Source of the DNA: CAAGNP01 sp045603545
Lineage (GTDB): Bacteria; Bacteroidota; Bacteroidia; Bacteroidales; UBA932
NCBI GenBank assembly: GCA_045603545.1
Contig: JAZUMG010000029.1
Coordinates: 1 to 14,485 of the forward strand
Direction of reading: 5' to 3'
DNA length: 14,485 nt
In this document: positions 1 through 6,834 of the stretch, piece by piece
Layout: each line of letters starts with the position of its first letter
Numbering within the stretch: position 1 is the first letter of the stretch
Program-made: the position numbers and the translations under genes
The notes under the pieces: model-generated
What the model saw: only the letters and a program-made list of their open reading frames with translations
Database searches by the model: none
Told to the model about the DNA's origin: nothing

Positions 1-257
1 CTTTATTTCCCCTTGAGTGTTAAGCATAACCTATTGTATATCAATACTTAAAGATACAAAAACTTTATCAGATAAGCAAAAAAAGAAGACACTATCTTGA
101 TTACAAGACAATGTCTTTCGTATAGTTTTTCAGTGGCCTCGTCGGATAGAGGGATTGGGCACGCTAATCACTCATAGAAGCACCTGCAGCGAGGGTTGAT
201 GTGTCTAATCTATGAAGTCTAAAGCTGCGCGAAGGGGAGTAACATACGGTACCATTA
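1..257. other. Non-coding stretch at left edge
   Basis: No open reading frame with coding character, no tRNA-like cloverleaf and no insertion-sequence end is visible here. The only structure I can support is the terminator at 78-117. The rest (118-257) is the unexplained 3' trailer of the TauE/SafE gene. Confidence 0.5.
78..117 (-). terminator. Rho-independent terminator for the leftward genes
   Basis: Read on the minus strand, AAGACA (117-112) pairs with TGTCTT (91-86). An inner CAAGA/TCTTG stem sits around a 4-base loop, with a 3x3 internal loop between the two stems. The hairpin is followed by C and seven T (84-78). It lies about 140 bases past the stop of the TauE/SafE gene, so it probably ends the leftward transcript. 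Confidence 0.6.
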
Positions 258-1055
258 TCAGAACTGCTTCCAGAGGAGGTAGACCGACATTATCAGCACA
301 ACGACAATAACTGCTGCCTTTATAAACTTCTCCCCCCAGCGGATGGCAACCTTGGATGCCACCACCCCACCAATGACATTTCCTATCGCATAGATAAGGG
401 CGACTGGCCAGTTGATCTGACCGTGGAAGGCAAAAATCGCCAGAGCCACCGGAGTGTAGATGACGGTGGTGAGCTGTTTTATGGCATTTGCATGGGTAAG
501 GTCCTGCCCCAGGAAGAAGAATGATGACAAGATCACCAGGATACCGATACCTGCATGGGTAAATCCGCCATAGATTCCCAAGATGAAGAAAAGGAGGTAT
601 TTCCAGAAAGTCATCTGAGGGGTATAGTGTAAATCAAACCTCTTCATGACCTTATCCTTATCTATAAGAAGGAGAATCACTATGAGAGGGAGGAGAATAC
701 CGGAGGCTATCTCCATCACCTTTGGCGGGAAGAGGGAGGCCATCTCTGCCCCGAAGAAAGCACCGACAGCCACCGGGACCCCTACACGGGCGGCAAGCCC
801 CAAATCCAGAAGTCCCTCCTTTTTATATATGACGGAGTTGGTCGAAAACTGGAGCATCACCCCTACACGGGATGTAGCGTTGGCCACATTGATCGGCATC
901 CCCATCGCCATAAAAAGGGCATAGGAGATTACTGTTGCCATTCCGGCCACAGTATTGACAAAACCCACAAAGGCCCCGACCAAAATCATAACGATTATGA
1001 TCTGAGGCTCCCAATAAGGGGTATTCATCAAAAAATCTCCTATTCTCTCTATCAT
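258..1055 (-). CDS. TauE/SafE (TSUP) family membrane permease
   Basis: This is a 265-residue, very hydrophobic inner-membrane protein with about eight predicted membrane segments. Two homologous halves are visible. The first, near residues 25-60, has a G-rich start (GAFVGFVNTVAG) and the family-like NATSR. The second begins near residue 160 with GIYGGFTHAGIGI. TSUP proteins move small anions such as sulfite, sulfonates or sulfoacetate, usually outward; the substrate here cannot be read from sequence. The start at 1055 lies 9 bases past the TonB-receptor stop, so the two are probably co-transcribed. A -7 box (TAACTTTG, 1067-1060) also overlaps that stop codon. An alternative start is the ATG at 1028 (residue 10, MNTPYW), which has an AGGAG about 8 bases upstream. 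The family call is firm; the start codon is not. Confidence 0.85.
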   Translation of the reverse strand: MIERIGDFLMNTPYWEPQIIIVMILVGAFVGFVNTVAGMATVISYALFMAMGMPINVANATSRVGVMLQFSTNSVIYKKEGLLDLGLAARVGVPVAVGAFFGAEMASLFPPKVMEIASGILLPLIVILLLIDKDKVMKRFDLHYTPQMTFWKYLLFFILGIYGGFTHAGIGILVILSSFFFLGQDLTHANAIKQLTTVIYTPVALAIFAFHGQINWPVALIYAIGNVIGGVVASKVAIRWGEKFIKAAVIVVVLIMSVYLLWKQF

Positions 1056-1059
1056 AACA

Positions 1060-1067
1060 CAAAGTTA
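1060..1067 (-). promoter_or_regulatory. Bacteroidota -7 promoter box before the TSUP gene
   Basis: TAACTTTG matches the TAnnTTTG consensus. Its TAA is also the stop codon of the TonB receptor. A TTT lies 19 bases upstream (1089-1087), a weak match to the -33 element. It ends 4 bases before the ATG at 1055, so an internal promoter giving an almost leaderless mRNA is possible. Confidence 0.4.
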
Positions 1068-3338
1068 GAAAACAAATTTTATACCGAAATAGTATGATCT
1101 CGGGGTGGCTGGGCCATAGACATATTTGGAGTCCTTATCCATACCCACATCGAGGTCATCCTGATATTGGTTCAATATATTCTTGACAGATCCGAAAATC
1201 TCCATCTGGTTCTTTCTGGTAATATTGACCTTATATGCCACTCTGAAACTCAAATCTGTAAAGGTAGGGGTCACCTTTTCACAATCCTTCTCCACCCATC
1301 CGGCATAGTGTTGGAAGAGCATTGGCCCTGTAAAGATGGAGTTAAGGGAGAGGGTCAAAGGCTCTACCGGGATGTAATCGATATTGACATATCCATAGTG
1401 GTCAGGGCTGTTGTACATTGTGGTCTGAGCCTCCACATCATCACTCCACTTGAATGGGGTTTTGTACTTGCTCTTCTGGAAGGTGTATCCTCCCTGAAGA
1501 TTGAAAGCTTTACCATATGCAATCCTCGCCTCTGCATTGAAGCCACCCACTCTCGCACCATCTTCATTGACCCTTTCAAGAAGGAGATTTCCCTGCGAGT
1601 CGTGACCTGTCTCCACCAGTGCAAAGACATTTTCAAGATCGGTATAGAAACCCTCCAGCAAAAGGTTGATTTGCCACTGTCCTATCTGTTTCCAATAGTC
1701 AAACGAGAGATTAGCACTATTTGAGTACTCAGGAACAAGATCTGGTGACATGTGAATCAGTGAGACCTCACCACCGACAGCACCTACGTGAAGGTCTTCA
1801 TCATAGATCTGGGGCGCCCTGTAGCCGCGGGCATAAGAGGCCCTGAGGGTAATATCTTTGGTAGGGGCGTATCTCAGGGTAACGCGTGGAGAGATTATAG
1901 GGGTTTTGATCATGGAGTGTTTGTCTGCACGGAGGCCCAAAAGGATTCCATACCTGACATTTTTCCATTCGTTCTGGGCATAAATACCCCCCACATGGGT
2001 CTGTTGGGCAATCTCCCTGTCATACCCGATCATAACATCCTCCAATTTGTCGTAGGTATAATCAAATCCTGCAGTAAATATTGCCGGCAGGGTCTCGTTC
2101 TGGAAATCGTGAATCCACTGTGCCCCTGCATTGAGAGTATAATCTTTAGTCCTTCCATAAGCATCAGGATTTTTCCCTGTGCCGAAATATGAATTTCTCC
2201 CTATATGCTGCATTGATACATATACACTCCCTGAGTTCTTGTTGTCAGCGGAATACACATCGTATGTAAGTCCACCGCCATTGATCTGATGCTCCAGCTG
2301 CTCAGCCAGATTGACCTCGTGAGGGGGGATATCGAGGCTGTCTCCACCCCTGCGGAATTCGTGGATATGGTGATACTCGAGGGTAAGTTTCTGCCTCTCC
2401 CCTATTTTCTGGAATGCCCTGACACCCACAGTCTCACTCCTGAGTTTGGGGATATCTGTATAGCCGTCATCATTGTAGTCATATCCGTCACGGCTCCTTA
2501 TCATTGAGAAAAGGTATGCTCCGGTACGTCCGTCACCGGAGATGAATGATCCATTCAAAGAGGTGTTGGCATCGAGGGATTCGCCCCCGATAAGACCTGT
2601 CTGATTTGACAGTTGGAGGAGTGATGAAGTGGGCTCTTTAGTGATAATATTCACTGTCCCACCGATCGCATTGGATCCGAAAAGGGCAGAACCTCCACCT
2701 CTGACCACCTCCACCCTCTCAATCATCGAGGCAGGAAGCTGCTCAAGTCCGTATACCATGCCGAGCGAACTGAAGATGGCTCTGCTGTCGAGAAGGACCT
2801 GAGAATATTGTCCCGAGAGACCGTTTATCCTCAACTGAGGGACGCCGCAGTTACCACAGTCGTACTCCACCCTGAGACCTGGCTGGAAATTGAGAATCTC
2901 CGCCGGGGTTACTGAGGCTGTGGTTTCAAACTTCTTGGGGGTGACAAGATTGACAATGTTTCCTGTCTCCCTTTTTTTGGTCACATACCTGTTGCCGGTC
3001 ACCACCACCTCTTCCAGCATCTGCTCATCAGGTTCCAGGGTAAAATGGAGGACATAAGTGTCTGCTTTTGTTATGGAGACTGTCTGGATATCCTCTTTAT
3101 ACCCCACCAATGTAGCCTTGAATATGTGCTCACCCTGAGGGAGATTTGTCAGGATGAAATGTCCTGTCTCATCACTGGTAGTGTAAAGTTCCCCATCGTT
3201 TACAACAATGGTTGCAAATGGGATATGCTCCCCTGTTTTCTTGTCGATTATGTGGCCAGTCACACTGGCATCATGTTTTTGTGCATATAGCGACGATACT
3301 GCTACACACAATAGCAGCACCGCAAATATTTTTTTCAT
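1065..3338 (-). CDS. TonB-dependent outer-membrane receptor
   Basis: At 757 residues this is a full-length receptor for active, TonB-powered uptake across the outer membrane. In order it shows a signal peptide (1-20, ending LYAQ), a carboxypeptidase-regulatory-like beta-sandwich domain (about 24-103), a TonB box-like EEVVVTGNR (109-117), a plug domain (about 120-235) with the typical RGGGSALFG...GGTVNIITKEP end, and a 22-strand-type barrel ending in the terminal aromatic FVF. The plug carries a CxxC (CGNCG, 161-165) followed by PQLRINGL, which I recognise from a Bacteroidales receptor subgroup of unproven substrate. It follows a histidine-rich membrane protein gene and precedes a TSUP permease, all in one direction. 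A metal or metal chelate cargo is an inference from the histidine-rich neighbour; it is not shown by the receptor itself. The start at 3338 gives a well-formed signal peptide. Confidence 0.92.
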   Translation of the reverse strand: MKKIFAVLLLCVAVSSLYAQKHDASVTGHIIDKKTGEHIPFATIVVNDGELYTTSDETGHFILTNLPQGEHIFKATLVGYKEDIQTVSITKADTYVLHFTLEPDEQMLEEVVVTGNRYVTKKRETGNIVNLVTPKKFETTASVTPAEILNFQPGLRVEYDCGNCGVPQLRINGLSGQYSQVLLDSRAIFSSLGMVYGLEQLPASMIERVEVVRGGGSALFGSNAIGGTVNIITKEPTSSLLQLSNQTGLIGGESLDANTSLNGSFISGDGRTGAYLFSMIRSRDGYDYNDDGYTDIPKLRSETVGVRAFQKIGERQKLTLEYHHIHEFRRGGDSLDIPPHEVNLAEQLEHQINGGGLTYDVYSADNKNSGSVYVSMQHIGRNSYFGTGKNPDAYGRTKDYTLNAGAQWIHDFQNETLPAIFTAGFDYTYDKLEDVMIGYDREIAQQTHVGGIYAQNEWKNVRYGILLGLRADKHSMIKTPIISPRVTLRYAPTKDITLRASYARGYRAPQIYDEDLHVGAVGGEVSLIHMSPDLVPEYSNSANLSFDYWKQIGQWQINLLLEGFYTDLENVFALVETGHDSQGNLLLERVNEDGARVGGFNAEARIAYGKAFNLQGGYTFQKSKYKTPFKWSDDVEAQTTMYNSPDHYGYVNIDYIPVEPLTLSLNSIFTGPMLFQHYAGWVEKDCEKVTPTFTDLSFRVAYKVNITRKNQMEIFGSVKNILNQYQDDLDVGMDKDSKYVYGPATPRSYYFGIKFVF

Positions 3339-3352
3339 TTTACGGGTTTTAT

Positions 3353-3398
3353 GTTGTTAGTATTAAATTTTCAAAAGATGGAATAAAAGACTAACAAC
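3353..3398. repeat. 9-bp perfect inverted repeat in the TonB-receptor leader
   Basis: GTTGTTAGT (3353-3361) and ACTAACAAC (3390-3398) form a perfect 9-bp inverted repeat around a 28-base A/T-rich loop. One arm covers the stop codon of the upstream small gene; the other lies 14 bases before the receptor start. It could be a leader hairpin or an operator for a regulator. No T-run follows, so it is not a simple terminator. Confidence 0.45.
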
Positions 3399-3738
3399 CG
3401 GCCGGAGGGGCACGCAAAGAGCAGATCGACCCGGTATAGAGATCTGCAACATTGAAATTATGAGAATTTTCCAATCTCCTCCCCTTTACCCCAAAGGAGA
3501 GCATAAAAAGGGCACTACCCAAAAGGGCAAGTGAAAGGGAGATCATAGAAATTACCGTACACTCAGCCCCCGTGTGGGTGTGGCCTGCTTCTGATGAGAA
3601 GTGGGAGTGGGTAATTACCTGATTATTGATAATATGGGCGTGGAAAAAGAGGTTTGAGCTGCACCATAAAGAGAGGAATAGTGCCATCAGGAATGATGCA
3701 CAGGCAACTCTGAATCTATTTTTACGTCCGAATTTCAC
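3391..3738 (-). CDS. Small histidine-rich membrane protein, GTG start
   Basis: This is a 115-residue protein that I cannot assign to a named family with certainty. It has a basic N-terminus, a hydrophobic segment (about residues 10-30), a polar stretch with three HxH motifs (HAH, HSH, HTH) plus further His, Glu and Cys, a second hydrophobic segment (about 63-83), and a tail ending CSLRAPPAGC. The polar loop between the membrane segments looks suited to binding a transition metal such as zinc or copper; that is inference. I chose the GTG at 3738 because a strong promoter (-33 TTG, 19-base spacer, -7 TACTTTTG) ends 5 bases before it. The frame also has an ATG at 3783, but this lies inside the uup gene and upstream of the promoter. 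It is followed after 52 bases by the TonB receptor, so it probably works with it. Confidence 0.7.
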   Translation of the reverse strand: MKFGRKNRFRVACASFLMALFLSLWCSSNLFFHAHIINNQVITHSHFSSEAGHTHTGAECTVISMISLSLALLGSALFMLSFGVKGRRLENSHNFNVADLYTGSICSLRAPPAGC

Positions 3739-3743
3739 GGCCG

Positions 3744-3773
3744 CAAAAGTAGTATTTTTTTCTAAATTGACAA
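3744..3773 (-). promoter_or_regulatory. Bacteroidota -33/-7 promoter for the His-rich/TonB/TSUP genes
   Basis: On the minus strand TTG (3773-3771) is followed by exactly 19 bases and then TACTTTTG (3751-3744), a full match to the TAnnTTTG -7 box with consensus spacing. It overlaps the end of uup (stop at 3764-3762). It separates the transport genes from uup as a transcription unit. Confidence 0.65.
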
Positions 3774-5639
3774 CTCCAGCCACCTCATCTCAAGTTCATC
3801 GAGACGCTCAATTACCTCCCCAATACGGACAGAGGCTTTGGTTAGTTCATTGCCCGAAAGGGCCCCTGAGGACAATGCAGCTTCGAGTTCCACCTTTTCG
3901 GCACCGAGCCTCTCCATCTCACCCTCCACCTGCTCAAGCTCACGTTGCTCCTTGTAGGAGAGTTTCCTCTTGGCACTGTCATTGCTTTTGGGCTTGACGG
4001 TCTCAGCCACAGGCTTCTCCTTTTTCTTAGGAGCCTCCCCATCGGCAGTACCCCTCATATCTTTTACATACTGCCTCCATTCACTGCATTTCCCCACATA
4101 ATCCTTCACACGCCCTTCTCCCTGGAAGATGAATATATGATCCGCCAGTTTATCGAGGAAGAAACGATCGTGGGATACGATAAGGAGCGACCCGGGGAAG
4201 TTCTGGAGATACTCCTCAAGGACATTGAGGGTCATGATATCCAGATCATTTGTAGGCTCGTCGAGGATAAGGAAGTTGGGGTTGCGCATCAACACAGTCA
4301 GAAGGTACAGCCTGCGTCTCTCCCCTCCCGAGAGCTTCGCCACTTTTGTGTAGTGGGTATGGGGAGGGAAAAGGAAATAGTTAAGGAAGGTGCTCACGGG
4401 GACTCTATCCCCATTTGCCAGGGCCACAGTCTCTGCGATGTCGTGCACCACGTCAAAGACGGTCTGGTCCGGCTTGAACTCTATTCCGGCCTGTGAATAG
4501 TACCCTATCGAAAGGGTCTCCCCCTGCTCGATAACACCGGAGAAAGGTTTGAGATTGCCCATCATCAGGTTAAGGAAGGTACTCTTCCCGACACCATTGT
4601 TTCCGACGATTCCCACTTTTTCGAAGCGGGCAAAATTGTATGTAAAATCCTCAAGCATACAGCGGCTGCCGTAGTAGAAAGAGAGATTTTTGCAGTCTAT
4701 TATCTTCTTCCCGAGGCGGGCTGTCTGCACATTGATATTGACCTTTTTCTCCTCTACGCGTCCCACTGCCCTCTCCTTCAGATCGTAGAAAGCGTCAATC
4801 CTGTATTTGGCCTTTCCTGTGCGGGCACAAGGGGTGCTGCGGATCCACTCAAGCTCGCGACGTAGCAGGTTTTTCGCCTTGGTCACCTCAGCAGCGGAAT
4901 TTGCAATACGCTCATCCCTCTTTTCAAGGAAATAGGAGTAATTACCTTTATAAGTATAGAGTTCACCCCCGTCAAGCTCGAGGATGGTATTGCATACACG
5001 GTCGAGGAAATAGCGGTCGTGGGTCACCATAAAGAGGGTGCAGCGCGATTTTTTAAGATAATCCTCCAGAAACTCGATAATATCCATATCAAGGTGGTTC
5101 GTGGGCTCGTCGAGAATCAGGAAGTCTGCATTGCGGAGCAATAGACCTGCGATAGCTACCCTTTTGACCTCCCCACCGGAGAGCTGCGACATCTTCTTGT
5201 CCAGTTCGGGGAGTTTGAGCGATGTGAGTATCTGCTTGATCTTCTGGTCATAGCTCCATCCGTCGGCACTGTCCATCGCATTGATAGCCTTCTCGAGCCT
5301 CCTCTTGTCATCCGCCAGGAGGGCCTCCTCATATTCCTGCACCACTTTATACAGATGCTCTGTCTTCTGGAACACCTCATCGAAAATGGTATTGTCGGGG
5401 TCGAATTCGTAGTCCTGCTCCAGGAATGCTATGGAGATATCTTTCATGAATTTCACCTCACCTCCGCGATCAGATGAATCCTTTCCGGCCAGAATGGCCA
5501 GCAGGGATGTTTTGCCCGTCCCATTTGGGGCTATGAGGGCTATCTTGTCCCCCTCATTTATATTAAAACTGATCTTATCGAAGAGAATCTTCTCCCCGTA
5601 AGACTTACTTATATTTTCTACTTGTAGGTAACTCGCCAT
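3762..5639 (-). CDS. uup: ABC-F ATPase, Uup type
   Basis: This is a 625-residue cytosolic protein with two ABC ATPase domains and no membrane segments. Domain 1 has Walker A APNGTGKT (37-44), signature LSGGE (153-157), Walker B FLILDEP (173-179) and switch His207. Domain 2 has Walker A GNNGVGKS (346-353), signature LSGGE (436-440), Walker B FLILDEP (456-462) and His490. The linker (about 240-290) contains the Uup-like pattern ELEWIRSTPCARTGKAK. The C-terminus (about 557-625) is a charged coiled coil beginning KRKLSYKEQRELEQ, as in the Uup DNA-binding tail. ABC-F proteins act on ribosomes; Uup is also linked to branched DNA and transposon excision. It is the first gene of the leftward group, with a -7 box (TAACTTTG) 8 bases before its ATG. 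An antibiotic-resistance role is not indicated. Confidence 0.9.
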   Translation of the reverse strand: MASYLQVENISKSYGEKILFDKISFNINEGDKIALIAPNGTGKTSLLAILAGKDSSDRGGEVKFMKDISIAFLEQDYEFDPDNTIFDEVFQKTEHLYKVVQEYEEALLADDKRRLEKAINAMDSADGWSYDQKIKQILTSLKLPELDKKMSQLSGGEVKRVAIAGLLLRNADFLILDEPTNHLDMDIIEFLEDYLKKSRCTLFMVTHDRYFLDRVCNTILELDGGELYTYKGNYSYFLEKRDERIANSAAEVTKAKNLLRRELEWIRSTPCARTGKAKYRIDAFYDLKERAVGRVEEKKVNINVQTARLGKKIIDCKNLSFYYGSRCMLEDFTYNFARFEKVGIVGNNGVGKSTFLNLMMGNLKPFSGVIEQGETLSIGYYSQAGIEFKPDQTVFDVVHDIAETVALANGDRVPVSTFLNYFLFPPHTHYTKVAKLSGGERRRLYLLTVLMRNPNFLILDEPTNDLDIMTLNVLEEYLQNFPGSLLIVSHDRFFLDKLADHIFIFQGEGRVKDYVGKCSEWRQYVKDMRGTADGEAPKKKEKPVAETVKPKSNDSAKRKLSYKEQRELEQVEGEMERLGAEKVELEAALSSGALSGNELTKASVRIGEVIERLDELEMRWLELSI

Positions 5640-5647
5640 TTCGGCGT

Positions 5648-5655
5648 CAAAGTTA
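5648..5655 (-). promoter_or_regulatory. -7 promoter box for uup
   Basis: TAACTTTG matches TAnnTTTG and ends 8 bases before the uup ATG (5639). No good -33 TTG is seen at 19 bases. It lies back to back with the box at 5668-5675 that serves the rightward peptidase genes. Confidence 0.5.
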
Positions 5656-5667
5656 GGAGAAAAATCC

Positions 5668-5675
5668 TATCTTTG
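5668..5675 (+). promoter_or_regulatory. -7 promoter box for the peptidase operon
   Basis: TATCTTTG matches TAnnTTTG and lies 32 bases before the ATG at 5708, leaving an A/T-rich leader of roughly 25 bases. The -33 element is not clear. This is the only gene group in the window whose -7 box is well separated from the start codon. Confidence 0.5.
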
Positions 5676-5707
5676 TAGGTAGGAAAATGTTTTAAAATTC
5701 AAAATAT

Positions 5708-6829
5708 ATGAAAAAAGGTATACTACTTTTGGCAATTGCCATCATCGGAAGCACCTCACTCTATGGCCAACGCCTTAGAGACTACGGCGTCAACTATGGT
5801 ATTTTCAAGACTGGCGAACACAATGCCATCACCGACGTGAAAGGTGTCAAGGTGGGACACACCACCATCATCGAAGGTGAGAACATCCGCACAGGTGTCA
5901 CTGCCATCATTCCCCACGAAGGGAATATCTTCCAGAACAAGGTCCCTGCAGCTGTATATGTAGGCAACGGTTTCGGCAAACTCGCCGGCACCACCCAGGT
6001 TATGGAGCTCGGCAATATCGAGACCCCCATCATCCTGACCAATACACTCTCCGTAGCAGCAGGTCTGGATGCCCTTATCGACTACACACTTGCCCAGCCG
6101 GGCAATGAGAAGGTGCAGTCGGTAAACGGTGTCGTAGGTGAGACCAATGACGGAGGTCTCAACGACATCCGCGGCCGCCACGTTAAGAAACAGCACGTTC
6201 TGGATGCTATCGCAAATGCGGCATCAGGCCCCGTAGCCGAGGGCAATATCGGTGCAGGCACAGGCACTGTATGTTTCGGCTTCAAAGGTGGCATAGGCAC
6301 CTCTTCGAGGGTCCTTCCTACCAGATATGGCAGCTACACTGTAGGGGTTATAGTTCAGAGCAACTACGGAGGTGTACTTGAGATAGCAGGTGTCCCTGTA
6401 GGGCAATTGCTTGACAAATACAGCTTCCGCGATGCAGTCCTTCAGGATGTGGACGGCTCCTGCATGATGATTATCGCCACAGATGCACCCCTTGACAGCA
6501 GAAACCTTGAGCGTCTGGCAAAAAGGGTGATGATGGGTCTTGCCAAGACCGGAGGCATCGCCTCAAACGGCAGTGGTGACTATGTGCTTGCTTTCTCTAC
6601 CTATGAAGGGAACCTGATAAGCACCAAAACCAAATTCTACACCCCTACCCTTATGCACAATGACGATATGTCTCCCCTTTTCAACGCAGCTATCGAAGCG
6701 ACAGCAGAGGCCCTCTGGAACTCACTATTCGCTGCCGAGACTATGACAGGAAAAGGTGGCTATACAGTCAACGAACTGCCAGAGGAAGAGGTGGCCAAAC
6801 TTTTGAAAAAAGCTACAATTAAAAAATAA
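5708..6829 (+). CDS. Secreted P1/DmpA-family self-processing aminopeptidase
   Basis: This 373-residue protein has a signal peptide (1-20, ending SLYG before Gln21). The mature part carries the family start RLRDYGVNYGIFKTGEHNAI and the ITDVKGVKVGHTT pattern (about 42-53). The conserved VNGVVGETNDGGLNDIRG region is near 140-155. The SNGSGDYVLAF motif carries the nucleophile Ser289. In DmpA and the BapA beta-peptidases the chain cuts itself just before this serine to give two subunits with a new N-terminal nucleophile; by homology the cut here falls between Gly288 and Ser289. Relatives release N-terminal residues from D-amino-acid amides or beta-peptides; the natural substrate here is unknown. 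It is the first gene of the operon, 5 bases ahead of the M16 gene, which points to joint peptide breakdown in the periplasm. Confidence 0.9.
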   Translation: MKKGILLLAIAIIGSTSLYGQRLRDYGVNYGIFKTGEHNAITDVKGVKVGHTTIIEGENIRTGVTAIIPHEGNIFQNKVPAAVYVGNGFGKLAGTTQVMELGNIETPIILTNTLSVAAGLDALIDYTLAQPGNEKVQSVNGVVGETNDGGLNDIRGRHVKKQHVLDAIANAASGPVAEGNIGAGTGTVCFGFKGGIGTSSRVLPTRYGSYTVGVIVQSNYGGVLEIAGVPVGQLLDKYSFRDAVLQDVDGSCMMIIATDAPLDSRNLERLAKRVMMGLAKTGGIASNGSGDYVLAFSTYEGNLISTKTKFYTPTLMHNDDMSPLFNAAIEATAEALWNSLFAAETMTGKGGYTVNELPEEEVAKLLKKATIKK

Positions 6830-6834
6830 AAGAA

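Noticed and set aside
118..257. tRNA, attachment site or insertion-sequence end
   Set aside because: No cloverleaf, no CCA end and no inverted-repeat end could be recognised.
1167..1724. 185-codon plus-strand open frame
   Set aside because: It lies wholly antisense to the TonB receptor, and its translation shows no recognisable domain. It is a frame shadow.
3945..4496. 183-codon plus-strand open frame
   Set aside because: It is antisense to the second ATPase domain of uup, with no family features.
5756..6196. 146-codon minus-strand open frame
   Set aside because: It is antisense to the P1 peptidase; the codon pattern follows the real gene on the plus strand.
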